Shown piece after piece: positions 19,350-29,293 of a stretch of 64,000 bases of DNA (positions within the stretch are counted from its first letter, which is position 1; every line of letters begins with the position of its first letter). Source of the stretch: Candidatus Sedimenticola sp. (ex Thyasira tokunagai) (GTDB lineage Bacteria; Pseudomonadota; Gammaproteobacteria; Chromatiales; Chromatiaceae); contig CP134874.1 in the NCBI GenBank assembly GCA_037318855.1, forward strand, positions 434,598 to 498,597, read 5' to 3'. The position numbers and the translations under genes are program-made. The notes under the pieces are model-generated. The model ran no database searches and had not been told where the DNA came from. It saw nothing but the letters and a program-made list of their open reading frames with translations.

Positions 19350-20907
19350 ATGGAGCCATTGAGCAAAGTCCTCATCGTAGACGATAGTCACTCGATCACG
19401 CAGTTTCTCACTGCGTATATCAGTGAACATGTCGGCATCAGTTCCGAGGTCGCATCCAGCCTGGCGGAAACTCGGGAGTTGCTGAGCTCTGATCCTGCAC
19501 GCTTCTTCATTGCCGTATTGGACCTGAATCTTCCCGATGCACCGGATGGTAAGGTGGTGGATGAGGTACTGGCCATGGGCATCCCCGTCATTGTCTTGTC
19601 CGGCAATCTGAGTGACGAGATAAGGGATCAGATGCTCGAAAAGCGTGTGGTGGACTACGTGGTCAAGAGCAACGCCAATGAGATTCAGCATGTAGCCGAG
19701 ATCATCATGCGTATCCGGGAAAACCGCTCGGTAGAGATCTTGGTGGTGGATGACTCCAGGTCCTTCCGCAAGTACGTGGCCGAATTGTTGCTCGCTCATC
19801 AGTTCCAGGTTCTGATGGCCAATGACGGTCTGGAAGCGCTCGAGGTACTGAAGGAACACCCGGACGTGAGCCTGGTGCTCACGGACTACCATATGCCGAA
19901 TATGGATGGCCTGGAGCTTATCCGTGAGATCCGGCGGACCCAGGGCCGCAACGAACTGGCCATTATCGGCGTCTCGGACCGGGCCTCACCCTTGCTCTCT
20001 GCCAAATTGCTCAAGACCGGTGCCAATGACTTTGTCACCAAGCCCTTTATGCTCGAGGAGTTCTACTGCCGGGTCACCCAGAACGTGGAAACCATCCAGC
20101 ACATCCGCACCATCAAGGAGTCAGCGGTAAGAGACTACCTGACCCAGGTCTATAATCGCCGCCACCTGTTCGAGTCAGGCTACAAGCTGTACGAGAATGC
20201 AAAACGCCAAAACCTCAGCCTGGTGGCCGCCATGGTGGATATTGATCACTTCAAGAAGGTCAATGACACCTATGGTCACCATATTGGCGATGTGGCTCTG
20301 CAACGCGTGGCTGCTGCACTGGAAGACAGTGTTCGTTCATCCGACCTGCTTGGGCGCTATGGTGGTGAGGAGTTCTGTATTCTGGTTACCGCTATGCCGG
20401 ACAATCAAAGCACAGATTTTTTTGAACGTATTCGTAAAAAAATTGAAGACATCCGCATCCCTCACCAGGGGGAGGAGTTGCAATTTACCGTCGCTGATCG
20501 CCATGGAAGGCTGAAAGCCGAGGCGATTAGTCCCCGATAGGCGTAGGCGCGGTTGTATGGCCGGAATTGCGACCGGCAGGGAGCGATGTAGGGCATACAA
20601 GGAGTGCATCCGAAACGCCGTAGAGTCATTGCGGGAGTCATGATGGAGTAGTGCACAAGCAGCTTTGCTGCAATGTGCAATACGGAATCGTGACGTACGC
20701 AGGACGGTCGGGGCATAACGGCTGTCGCGTAGGCGAGTCGATTTTGGAGACTTGGATGTCCCAAAATCTTTCACGAGGTAGCGACACGCTTGGAGCATCG
20801 GGATCAGCGACACTCTTGGCGAAAATCTTGAGGAGATGATTGGCTACGCGGATGGCGCCCTCTTCGAAGCCAAAGAGTCGGGAAGGAATCGTGTCGTGGT
20901 CGCCTGA
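19350..20907 (+). pseudogene. REC-REC-GGDEF response regulator interrupted by a 301-bp element
   Basis: The start at ATG 19350 has a GAAGAGAG ribosome site (a TTG at 19338 is in frame). REC1 has its phosphorylation site at D58 and REC2 at D179 (VLTDYHMPNMDG). A GGDEF domain follows with the active motif GGEEF at 338-342 and an RxxD site (RSSD 329-332). At FTV the frame enters an inserted element and stops at 20540. The missing end of the domain is intact at 20793-20907 (SIGISDTLGENLEEM ... ESGRNRVVVA, then TGA). Deleting 20492-20792 restores FTVSIGIS exactly. It was probably a CheA-phosphorylated diguanylate cyclase; in this sequence the domain lacks its last 38 or so residues. Confidence 0.9.
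20492..20792. mobile_element. 301-bp structured insertion element, copy A
   Basis: The boundaries are inferred because removal rejoins the GGDEF reading frame (ACC GT + G AGC ATC). It begins CGCTGatcGCCATGGA and ends CACGCTTG, like copy B at 26233-26519. It encodes no protein. Visible stems are 20637-20644 with 20687-20694; TGCACA 20652-20657 with TGTGCA 20674-20679, continuing as GCAGC/GCTGC; and 20740-20751 with 20758-20768. The block at 20700-20779 is about 85% identical to copy B. There is no target duplication. The family is not recognised; lack of duplication and terminal stems recall single-strand (IS200/IS605-type) or IS110-type derivatives. Confidence 0.85.
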
Positions 20908-20912
20908 CAGCC

Positions 20913-21446
20913 ATGATCCACATAACTGACAGTGATCCCCATCGTCTCTTTCTTGAAGCCGGAGATGTCTATGCAACCCGGGAAGAGGTGTTCCTCTCCA
21001 CTCTGCTCGGCTCCTGTGTCAGTGTCTGCCTCTATGACCCCAAAACAGGGGTCTTTGGTATGAACCATTTCGTGCTGCCACGAGTACCCGCCGGCACGGA
21101 GGATGATCACTCCGGCCGGTACGGCACTAACGCCATGGATATTTTGATCCATCGAATGGTTGAACTGGGGGCGCAGCCCAGACACCTGATTGCCAAGGCC
21201 TTTGGTGGTGCCAATCTGTTTTCCGAGGAAGCCACCGGCCCCCGGCCGCCTGTAGTTGGGGAAGAGAATGCCCGGTTTATACATGCCTACCTGGCAAAAA
21301 AAGAGATCCTTCTCAATGCATCTGATCTCGGGGGAACCAAGGGCCGGAACATTCTCTTTTCAGGCAGGGATTTCAGTGTTCAGGTAAGGCGCTGTTCGGC
21401 TAGCCAAACGTTGGCAGTGGCCCACCAGGCACGCCGTTACGAATGA
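20913..21446 (+). CDS. cheD: chemoreceptor glutamine deamidase CheD
   Basis: 177 residues. It deamidates glutamines in chemoreceptor signalling domains. The catalytic cysteine is C35 ([13 protein letters not shown]) and the histidine is H52 (FGMNHFVLP); [10 protein letters not shown] is the second family motif. The ATG lies five bases after the restored stop codon of the regulator gene, so the two were probably an operon. Its 3' end overlaps the convergent cheB by 10 bases. Confidence 0.95.
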   Translation: MIHITDSDPHRLFLEAGDVYATREEVFLSTLLGSCVSVCLYDPKTGVFGMNHFVLPRVPAGTEDDHSGRYGTNAMDILIHRMVELGAQPRHLIAKAFGGANLFSEEATGPRPPVVGEENARFIHAYLAKKEILLNASDLGGTKGRNILFSGRDFSVQVRRCSASQTLAVAHQARRYE

Positions 21447-22522
21447 TTGTGATTGCGTGGTACACCCTGCATGATCGCTTTGGCCAACGCATCCAGCGGC
21501 AGGCTGGCATCTACTGCCCCACGTCTCTTCGCCTCCTTCGGCATGCCATAGACCACGCAACTGGCCTCGTCCTGAGCGATGGTTAGTGCCCCGGCATCAT
21601 GCATCTCCTTCAGGCCTGTGGCACCGTCATCACCCATGCCGGTCATGATGATGCCAACTGCATTGGGGCCGGCTGCCTGCGCTGCCGAACGAAACAGCAC
21701 ATCAACAGAGGGACGATGACGACTGATCAGGGGGCCGTCCTTGACCTCTACGCGGTACTCCCCTTTCATATTGCGAATCAGCAGGTGGGCGCTGCCGGGT
21801 GCAATCAACACCCGCCCTCGTATCACCTGGTCGTTCTGCTCCGCCTCCATCACCTCCACCTGGCAGATGCTGTTCAAACGTTCTGCAAAGGCCTTGGTAA
21901 AGCGTTCCGGCATGTGCTGCACCACCACCACTCCCGGGGCGGTGGGCAACAGCCCGGTAAGCACGATTTCCAGTGCTTGTGTGCCTCCGGTTGAGGCACC
22001 GATCACGATAAACCGTTCCCGGCCATTAAGAGCGGTTCCGACCGTTGCAGGTGCGACCATCGCATCCACGCTCAACTTTGGTGTGATGACCGGTTTGGTG
22101 GCTCCCGAAACAACCTTTACGCGCGCCATGGCTGCTGCCTTGACGGCATTGATCAGCAGGTTCCTGGACTCACCAAGAAACGCCTTCACACCCAGTTTGG
22201 GTTTGGTGATGATCTCTACAGCACCTGCCGCCATCGCCTGTATGGCCTGCTTGCCACCCTGTGTCGTCACAGAAGAGCACATTACCACCGGTGTAGGGTG
22301 CTCGGACATGATCTTTTTGAGGAAGGTGATGCCATCCATGCGAGGCATCTCCACATCCAGAATGATGACATCCGGCCACTGTTTTTTCATCTGTTGCATG
22401 GCAAATATGGGATCCTGCGCTGTGGCTATTACCTCGATCCCCGGGACACTGCTCAAGAGCTCTACCAACACCTGCCGTACTACGGCAGAGTCATCTACAA
22501 CCATGACGCCTATAGGTTTCAT
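21437..22522 (-). CDS. cheB: chemotaxis methylesterase/deamidase CheB
   Basis: 361 residues. An N-terminal receiver domain with D56 ([13 protein letters not shown]) regulates a C-terminal methylesterase domain carrying the motifs [12 protein letters not shown] (Ser), [14 protein letters not shown] (His) and [14 protein letters not shown] (Asp). It removes methyl groups from receptor glutamates for adaptation. The ATG overlaps the cheR stop codon. Confidence 0.96.
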   Translation of the reverse strand: MKPIGVMVVDDSAVVRQVLVELLSSVPGIEVIATAQDPIFAMQQMKKQWPDVIILDVEMPRMDGITFLKKIMSEHPTPVVMCSSVTTQGGKQAIQAMAAGAVEIITKPKLGVKAFLGESRNLLINAVKAAAMARVKVVSGATKPVITPKLSVDAMVAPATVGTALNGRERFIVIGASTGGTQALEIVLTGLLPTAPGVVVVQHMPERFTKAFAERLNSICQVEVMEAEQNDQVIRGRVLIAPGSAHLLIRNMKGEYRVEVKDGPLISRHRPSVDVLFRSAAQAAGPNAVGIIMTGMGDDGATGLKEMHDAGALTIAQDEASCVVYGMPKEAKRRGAVDASLPLDALAKAIMQGVPRNHNHS

Positions 22523-23361
22523 TTATTATCTTCCCTGTGGGTTATTCCCCTCTTCTGGTATATGGTCGGTTTCACCAATTTCACCAGCTTTGCCTCATCG
22601 CAGATACCATGCAAAGTCTCGGAATGACCCACTATCAGATATCCACCAGGTTTCAACACGCGGGACACATTGTTCACAATGGTGCGCTTGTTTTCCCTAT
22701 TGAAATAGATCAGCACATTCCTCAGGAATATGACATCGAACGAGCCGATATTTGGCAGTTCATCCACCAGATTGATATAGCGGAAATTAACTCGCTGCCG
22801 TATCTCCCTGTCTATTAAAAGCGTATCTCCCATGCTGCGCACACCCTTGAGACAGTAGCGCCGCAGAAAGTGCTCGGGAATCTCATCACTTTGCTTGATC
22901 GGATAGATACCCGCTCGTGCACGTTCCAGCATCTCTTGGTTGATATCTGAACCCAGAACCTCCCAGGTCGTTGCAAGAAAGGTCGCTGCCATGGCCATGG
23001 CGATGCTGTAGGGCTCCTCTCCAGAGGATGAGGCGGCACTCCATATCCGGACCATGCCCCGTCGCCTCAACGGTGGCAGTACCTCTGTCTGTAGATAATT
23101 GAAGTGGGCAGGCTCCCTGAAGAAGTGGGTTTCATTCGTGGTCAACAATCCCACCATGGTCGTCAGTTCATCGGGAGCCTGCCCACTGGTAACCAGATGA
23201 AAGTACTCGTCGTAGGTGCCGAGATTGTAGTGTTTGAGGCGCTTCATCAGGCGCCCAGCCACCAGCATTTTTTTGGTTACCGAAAAATCGATACCTGCCA
23301 ACTCGTGAAACAACTGCCTGAAACAGTTGAACTGCCTGTTGGTGATGGGCTGGATCTCCAC
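22519..23361 (-). CDS. cheR: chemotaxis protein methyltransferase CheR
   Basis: 280 residues, GTG start with a GGGAG ribosome site inside the cheW end. The N-terminal helical domain is followed by an S-adenosylmethionine-binding domain ([48 protein letters not shown]). It methylates glutamates of the receptor encoded at 23938. That receptor ends in a pentapeptide of the CheR-binding type. Confidence 0.96.
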   Translation of the reverse strand: MEIQPITNRQFNCFRQLFHELAGIDFSVTKKMLVAGRLMKRLKHYNLGTYDEYFHLVTSGQAPDELTTMVGLLTTNETHFFREPAHFNYLQTEVLPPLRRRGMVRIWSAASSSGEEPYSIAMAMAATFLATTWEVLGSDINQEMLERARAGIYPIKQSDEIPEHFLRRYCLKGVRSMGDTLLIDREIRQRVNFRYINLVDELPNIGSFDVIFLRNVLIYFNRENKRTIVNNVSRVLKPGGYLIVGHSETLHGICDEAKLVKLVKPTIYQKRGITHREDNK

Positions 23362-23364
23362 AAA

Positions 23365-23928
23365 TTAGCTCCCTATCAACTCCTGCTCTCCAGAGGTATC
23401 CAGGTCACCTCTTACCAGTTTATCCAGCAGCGCCAACTCAGCCACCGACAGCACATTGGAAACACTCAGCAAAATAATGAAATGATCCCCCACGCGCCCC
23501 ATGCGCTCGATGAAGTCTGTGCGGATATCAGCGCCAAAAGAGGGTGGCGCCTTTATATCCGACTGGGCTATCTCGAGAATCTCATTCACCGAGTCCACCA
23601 GCATCCCCAATAGTTGCCGGTGTTCGGCGGTCTCAATCTCGACCAGTATGATACAGCTGCGCTTTGTCAGAATACTCCGCCGGCGCCCCAGGCGCACCGA
23701 CAGGTCCACCACGGGCACTACGTTGCCACGTAGGTTGATGACCCCACGGATAAAGTCGGGAACCATGGGAACCCGAGTGACCGTGGTCACCTCGATGATC
23801 TCTTTTACGCCGGAGATACCGATGGCGAACTGCTCGTCTCCAGTGGTAAGGGTCAGATACTGGGCGACCTCTGCCGATTCGGGGATATTCTGACCACCGT
23901 CATCATGCCCTCTTGAATCGTTCATCAT
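23365..23928 (-). CDS. cheW: chemotaxis coupling protein CheW
   Basis: 187 residues with a single CheW/SH3-like domain: YLTLTTGDEQFAIGISGVKEIIE, RGVINLRGNVVPVVDLSVRLG and the C-terminal SDIKAPPSFGADI. It links receptor tips to CheA. Only three bases separate it from cheR, and nine from the receptor gene upstream. Confidence 0.94.
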   Translation of the reverse strand: MMNDSRGHDDGGQNIPESAEVAQYLTLTTGDEQFAIGISGVKEIIEVTTVTRVPMVPDFIRGVINLRGNVVPVVDLSVRLGRRRSILTKRSCIILVEIETAEHRQLLGMLVDSVNEILEIAQSDIKAPPSFGADIRTDFIERMGRVGDHFIILLSVSNVLSVAELALLDKLVRGDLDTSGEQELIGS

Positions 23929-23937
23929 TGCACCCCG

Positions 23938-25968
23938 CTAAAAGCGCTCATAATCGTCTTCATCCGCATCCAGCCCCACCAGGGGCCGGGATGACAATTC
24001 CCGAGCGCGCCACTGGTGAACTGGCTCGTTTTCATGAACCACCGACGAATGTCCTCCCCGCCTCTCCCTGGAATAGGAGTTGTTTTCACTCCCTATCCTG
24101 AAGAAAGAGACAGCCTGTACCAGTTGCTCAGCCTGACCGCTCAACTCTTCCGCCGTGGCGGCCAGTTCCTCAGATGCCGAGGCGCTGTGCTGTGTGGTCT
24201 GATCGAGTTGCCCCATGGCGAGATTGACTTGTCCCACGCCCATGGCCTGCTCTTCAGAGGCTGCGGTGATCTCCTGCACCAGGTCTGCTGTCTTGCGGAT
24301 ATTGGGCACGATCTCCTGTAACAGTGCCCCGGCCTGTTCCGCCACATCCAGACTTGAGGTGGCCAGATTGCCGATCTCCTCGGCGGTTATGCGGCTGTTC
24401 TCCGCCAGTTTGCGCACCTCGGCGGCGACTACGGTAAAGCCCTTGCCGTGTTCACCGGCACTGGCGGCCTCAATGGCTGCATTGAGTGAAAGCAGGTTGG
24501 TCTTGTAGGCAATATCCTCGATCAGGCTGATCTTTTTCGCGATCTCCTTCATGGCGGCCACGGTACGACTGACCGATTCGCCACCCTCCTGGGCCTGTGA
24601 GGCTGCGGTGGTCGCCATGCTGTCGGTAACCCGTGAGTTCTCGGCATTCTGCTGCACCGAGGCATTCAGCTCCTCCACCGAGGCACTGGTCTCTTCCACG
24701 CTGGCAGCCTGTTCCGTTGCGCTCTGGCTGATGGATTGGGAGGTCGCCGCCACCTCGTGAGAGGCGCTGGAGAGGGAGTCAGCACTGGAGAGGACGCCCT
24801 GAATACTCTGTTTGAGTCTGGCGACCATCTCCGCCAGCGCCGTCAGCAGCTGACCGGTCTCATCTTTGGCATCCGTTTCGATATGGGCAAGCAGATTACC
24901 CCGTGCCACCTCGCGGGCGACCGTCAGTGCTCGGTGCAGGGGCGTGCTGATACTGCGGGTGATGATCCAGGCAAGCAGCACCGCCAGCGCCAGGACGGCA
25001 AGAGTGATAATGAGAACCAGGCGTTGTGTCTCCACACCACTCAGTCGCATCTCCTCCTCTATCTGCCCGGTGGCCGATTCTATTCCCGCCACCAGCTTAT
25101 CCAGCAACTGCTGCACGCTATTCAGTGCCGGCGTTGTCTCTTGGTGGTAGATCCTGTCCGCCTTGAGGGTGCTGGCAATCTCCCGGGCTGCCACCTCACG
25201 CATCTGAGCCAGGATATGTTGCACGCCCTTTAGCGCCGGTTCTGTCTCGCTGACATATACGGCCTGTGCCTCCCCATGTCTCTCCTCAGCGAGCGAGCGG
25301 CTGATGCTGCGGCCGGAATCGTGCAGCCGCCGATGGGGCTCATGTAGCTGATCCATAAGCCCGGCCATCAGGGGGGTATCCTCTCGAAGGCTCATGGCGT
25401 AATCGCTGGAGAGAAACCTCCCCAGGCCACAGAGACTATGGTCGAGCTGGATATCGAGTCTGTCGGCCTTGGTCAGCAGCGCTCCTTGGGTTTGGGAGAG
25501 CCAGACCACATGATCCCGTTCCAGTTTCAGCAGCTTCTCCGGCAGCGTTGGATCTATCTCACGCCACACCTCTTTTATCCGTCCAGCGGATTTATGCAGT
25601 TGCTGGTGGGGCTCGTCGAGGCTATCCAGAGCCCCCCTCAGTTCAGGATGTTCAGTGGCCATGTGTTCTCGCTGCTCACTGTAGTACCACCTTCCTAATG
25701 CGCACTTGGTGTGATCGAGCTGTATATCCAGCTCTGTCACATGCTCATCGTGGATATAGTCGCTCAGCTTAGCGGCCCAATTCAGGTGGTCCACCTTCCG
25801 CATGAGCAGCTCTTTTTCAAGAGTGTTTGCGGCCGCCACCTGATCGCCATCATCAAGGATCAGGTCTATGCTGCTGATGGACCAGGCGGCCATCAGCAGC
25901 AGCAGGAGTACGACACCACCAAAGCCGACGGCGAGCTTGCTGCCGATTTTAAGATTTTGCCATTTCAT
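23938..25968 (-). CDS. methyl-accepting chemotaxis protein with tandem periplasmic zinc-binding-like domains
   Basis: 676 residues from the ATG at 25968, which has GGAGGT at proper spacing; an ATG two codons earlier is too close. Membrane helices lie near 14-32 and 330-350. The periplasmic part contains two CZB-like units, each with DHxxW, then HxxCxLGxW/F ([10 protein letters not shown] and [10 protein letters not shown]), then EPHxxLH. A HAMP domain and a long signalling domain follow ([27 protein letters not shown]). The last five residues, DYERF, fit the CheR/CheB tether consensus x-[HFYW]-x-x-[HFYW]. Ligand: zinc or a thiol oxidant is plausible but not shown. Confidence 0.93.
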   Translation of the reverse strand: MKWQNLKIGSKLAVGFGGVVLLLLLMAAWSISSIDLILDDGDQVAAANTLEKELLMRKVDHLNWAAKLSDYIHDEHVTELDIQLDHTKCALGRWYYSEQREHMATEHPELRGALDSLDEPHQQLHKSAGRIKEVWREIDPTLPEKLLKLERDHVVWLSQTQGALLTKADRLDIQLDHSLCGLGRFLSSDYAMSLREDTPLMAGLMDQLHEPHRRLHDSGRSISRSLAEERHGEAQAVYVSETEPALKGVQHILAQMREVAAREIASTLKADRIYHQETTPALNSVQQLLDKLVAGIESATGQIEEEMRLSGVETQRLVLIITLAVLALAVLLAWIITRSISTPLHRALTVAREVARGNLLAHIETDAKDETGQLLTALAEMVARLKQSIQGVLSSADSLSSASHEVAATSQSISQSATEQAASVEETSASVEELNASVQQNAENSRVTDSMATTAASQAQEGGESVSRTVAAMKEIAKKISLIEDIAYKTNLLSLNAAIEAASAGEHGKGFTVVAAEVRKLAENSRITAEEIGNLATSSLDVAEQAGALLQEIVPNIRKTADLVQEITAASEEQAMGVGQVNLAMGQLDQTTQHSASASEELAATAEELSGQAEQLVQAVSFFRIGSENNSYSRERRGGHSSVVHENEPVHQWRARELSSRPLVGLDADEDDYERF

Positions 25969-25996
25969 TTCCATACCTCCCCAAGGAGTCCTAGCT

Positions 25997-28976
25997 TCAG
26001 TTCAATTTACCTTGTCCCGCTTCTTTCCTGCCCGGCCCCTGCCGCTTGGCGATTCGCGTCAGCGATGGCACATCCAGGATCATGGCCACCTCCCCGCTAC
26101 CCAGGACCGTCGCCCCGCTGATACCTTCAAGCCGTTGGAATATGCTCCCCAGCGGTTTGATCACCGTCTGCAATTCACCGTATAGCTCATCGACTACCAA
26201 TCCGGCACGCTCTCGTCCGCAGCGCACCACCACCGCTGCCAGCCATGGAGAGCGAAGCGAAGGCTGGTAATCCCCGGTAGCCGTGAGGCCGCACTGCTTA
26301 CCCGTCGTGCGCGCAGCGCGCCAGAGGGGAAGCAAAGTAGGCATCCGAACACGGCGTCCAGTCAATGGGAACTGACTGCGAAGCGGTAACGAGCTTGCGA
26401 TGTTATCGCGTAGCGGTCAGTGACCAGGACGGCCGGGGCACTAATAGGTTGTCGAAGGCCGAGTTGATTTTGGGGACTGGGATGTCCCAAAATCTTTCAC
26501 GAGGTCGAAGACTCGCTTAGATGCTCTCCCGCTGTATTGGCCTTTCGCCCTCAGCCTCGCACTCGGCCAAGGACTGGCCGAGGAACTCCCGCAGCCGGAT
26601 ATAGGGGAGCACCTCTTCATGCAGGCTCATGTAGTTCTGCTCGACGAACTCCACCGGAGACTCGTCCGAGAGCTCCACGCACTCGGCCACCATACTCAGG
26701 GGTATCACATAGTGCTCATTCCCCACACCCACCATGAACCCATCGATGATTGCCAGAGTGAGGGGCATGCGGATCTCAACCTTGATCCCCTGGTCCTTCT
26801 CGCTGAAGAGTTCGACGGAGCCCCGCAGGGCCTCTATGTTCTGCTTCACCACATCCATTCCCACTCCCCTGCCTGAGAGTGTGCTGACCTGCTGCTTGGT
26901 GCTCAGGCCAGGTGCGAATATCAACTGAAAGATTTCGCGGGATGAGAGGTTCTGTTCACTGCCAACCAGTCCCGCCTGCTGCGCCTTGGCAAGAATTGTC
27001 GCGGCATCCAGCCCCTTGCCGTCATCGGAGATCTCGATCACCACGCTGCCTGAGTCGTGATACGCATTGAGGTGTATTACACCCTTCCCTGGCTTACCAA
27101 GGCGTTGGCGGGTCTCCGCATCCTCGATGCCATGGTCCATGGCATTGCGCACCAGGTGCATCAGGGGGTCGCTGATCTGCTCCACCAGGGTCTTGTCCAG
27201 TTCGGTCTCACCACCACTGATCTGCAGCTCGGCCTCCTTGCCCAACTCGTTGTTCAGATCCCGCACCACCCGGCGATAGCGGCTGAAGGTGTCACCGATG
27301 GGCACCATGCGCAGTTGCAGGGTGCTTTCACGGATCTCGCTCACCAGTTTCTCCAGCTCACCTGCAGCCTCCTCGATATCCCTGAGGCCATGCTGTTTGG
27401 CCAGCATCCCGACGCCTGCATTTGCGATTACCAACTCCCCCACCAGGTTGATCAGGCTGCCAAGGCGAGCTGAATCGACCCGAATGAAAGCGGCACTCTT
27501 CTGGGCGGACTTGGCTACAGGCCTGGGAGACTCCACTCTCTTTTCCTCCTCCTCCCGGGAAGGCTTGGGTTGCGCTAGCGGCCCCTGCGTTGGGTCAGTG
27601 ATGAAGCCGTGTTGCAGCAACAGGGGTTGGAACTCCTGCTGTTGCTCCGAAGGCAACTCCTCGAGCAACGCCTCGCAGCGCGCTAGGCTATCCTCTGGTC
27701 CAAACAGTTCCACACGACAATCCTGCCCGGCATAGTCAAATATCTCCCGGATGTTCTGTTTACTTACTCTGCTCTCAAAGATGAGTAGAAAGTCCAGGTA
27801 ACAACTCTCCATATTAGGGGCTGATTCAACCGGGAAACGCTGATCCAGCACAAGGAGACTAATGATCTTTCCCATGGTTGATAGATGGTGGAGGAAGGAG
27901 AGGGGGTCGATACCGTTGTGGTAGGCGTCTTCAGTGAACGTGAGAGACAGGCACCAGATATTTCCTGCCGCTGCAGGTCGCTGCGGCTCTGTTTTCGTGG
28001 ACACATCCCCAGCTTTCTGATCGCTCTGGATGCCAGCAGTGGTGGCTGAGCCATCGAGCCTGGCAATCAGTTCGCGTCCATCTTCCAGCATCTCCTCACT
28101 GACAGAGGGCGTTCCACCACTCAGGCTCTGTTCCAGCAGGAGAGCTACGTGGTCCTTGCAGAAGAGCAGATTGCCGCACAAGTGGGAATCAATAAACCTT
28201 TTACCGCTGCGTATCCCCTCAAGCCTGGACTCGACTTGGTGGGCAAAAGAGGAGATGTCATCAAAACCGAATACGCCTGCCGATCCCTTGATCGTGTGCA
28301 TGGCGCGAAACAGGAGATTGATCTGCTCCAGATTTTTCGGATCCGACTCCAGCACCAACAGTGCCTGCTCCATGTCGTTCAACAGATCCCTGCATTCCTG
28401 AACAAAGACTTGGGCGGCCGGGTCCAGATCTGCATTTATTCCGGATTCTATAGTTGAGGTGGCTCCCGATTGCCGGGAGGCGTCTTCAACGAGCGCTGAC
28501 GAAGGGTAGGCTTCCACTTCAGCTACCGGAGTTGGAACCCCCGGAGTATGCGCAGTCTCTTCCTCTTCTGTCCGGCTGCCTGGGTTGGTCAATTGATCTA
28601 TCAGTTGCAGGCTCTTTTCATCGGCTGTACCGAGATCACTCTCGGCAGCGCCATCAACACTCTGTGCCAACAGAAGGGCAATATGGTCTTTACAGGAGAG
28701 CAGGAGAGCTATTAGATTGACATCGACCCTGCGCTCGCCAGATCTGACCAGCTCCATGGCACTTTCCATATGGTGGGCGAATTTGGAGAGACGGTCGAAG
28801 TCAAAGACGCCAGCGGAGCCCTTGATTGTATGTATCGCCCGGAACAGTGCGTTGACCTCTTCCTGATCGTTAGGATTTGCCTCCAGGTTCAGCAGGGTGG
28901 ACTCTATCTGCTCCAGCAGTTCATTACACTCCTGGACAAAAGACTGGATTAGTTGACTCATATCCATCAGGTTCAC
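25997..28976 (-). pseudogene. cheA: histidine kinase CheA interrupted by a 287-bp element
   Basis: The gene starts with GTG at 28976, overlapping the STAS gene (GTGA). There are two Hpt domains with phosphorylatable H49 and H227 (both in HTIKGSAG), then a central region, a dimerisation domain, an ATPase domain (LVRNAMDHGIED, ISDDGKGLD, STLSGRGVGMDVVK) and the start of the CheW-like P5 domain. At RESI a TAA inside the element ends the frame (26517-26519). The rest of P5 (VVVRCGRERAGLVVDEL to [18 protein letters not shown] at 25997) is intact. Deleting 26233-26519 rejoins RESIVVVRCG exactly. Without a whole P5, coupling to CheW and receptors should fail. Confidence 0.92.
26233..26519. mobile_element. 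287-bp structured insertion element, copy B
   Basis: It lies in the same plus-strand orientation as copy A (20492-20792) but antisense to its host gene cheA. It begins CGCTGccaGCCATGGA and ends ACTCGCTTA. Conserved with copy A: GCATCCGAA near 26340, and the block 26424-26505 ending TTTCACGAGGT. Stems: ACTGAC 26370-26375 with GTCAGT 26415-26420; CGGTAAC 26383-26389 with GTTATCG 26401-26407; and 26466-26477 with 26484-26494. It has no open reading frame of note and no target duplication. Confidence 0.85.
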
Positions 28977-29293
28977 CCAGCCGGAGGCAGTCCCAGTGAT
29001 CGGCGAAGAGCAGTTGACAAGTCAATAAGTGCCAGGAGTTCTGGTAGGGCTGGCCCCGGCTGGGCAGTCGTTAGAGCCAGATCCCTCATTTTCGACTCCT
29101 TTACCACCAGCAACAACAGCTGCAGGCCGGCGCAATCTATCTGGGACACCTGGCTCAAGTCCAGTTCCAGTGGTTGCCCCATATCCAGGGCCGACAGCAG
29201 CGACGTCCATAGAGATGACACCGTGTAAACGGTCATCTCATTTAAGATTCTTATCTTCGTCACCCCTGCGCCATGGATTGTGTCCAGATCCAA
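28973..29293 (-). CDS. STAS-domain protein of the chemosensory cluster
   Basis: 106 residues, TTG start at 29293 with AGGGA six bases upstream. It is a small STAS fold (ELDLSQVSQIDCAGLQLLLLVVKES) like anti-sigma-factor antagonists, including the conserved region around DCAG; the usual phosphorylated serine position is occupied by Cys-Ala, so regulation by serine phosphorylation is doubtful. STAS proteins of this kind are often the first gene of non-flagellar chemosensory operons. The stop overlaps the cheA start. Confidence 0.85.
   Translation of the reverse strand: MDLDTIHGAGVTKIRILNEMTVYTVSSLWTSLLSALDMGQPLELDLSQVSQIDCAGLQLLLLVVKESKMRDLALTTAQPGPALPELLALIDLSTALRRSLGLPPAG

Noticed and set aside
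18141-19892. 583-residue minus-strand open frame
   Set aside because: Lies antisense to gatB and the response regulator, both strong coding matches; histidine- and leucine-rich shadow sequence.
20492-20792. Group I or group II self-splicing intron
   Set aside because: The two copies lie in opposite orientation to their host genes, and no group II start (GTGYG), domain V stem or group I core was recognised.
25997-26365. A separate CheW-like gene of 122 residues
   Set aside because: Its N-terminal third is translated from the inserted element; the rest is the C-terminal part of cheA.
26233-26519. Hammerhead or similar small ribozyme core
   Set aside because: CGAAAC occurs in copy A but the CTGANGA partner does not, and copy B lacks both.
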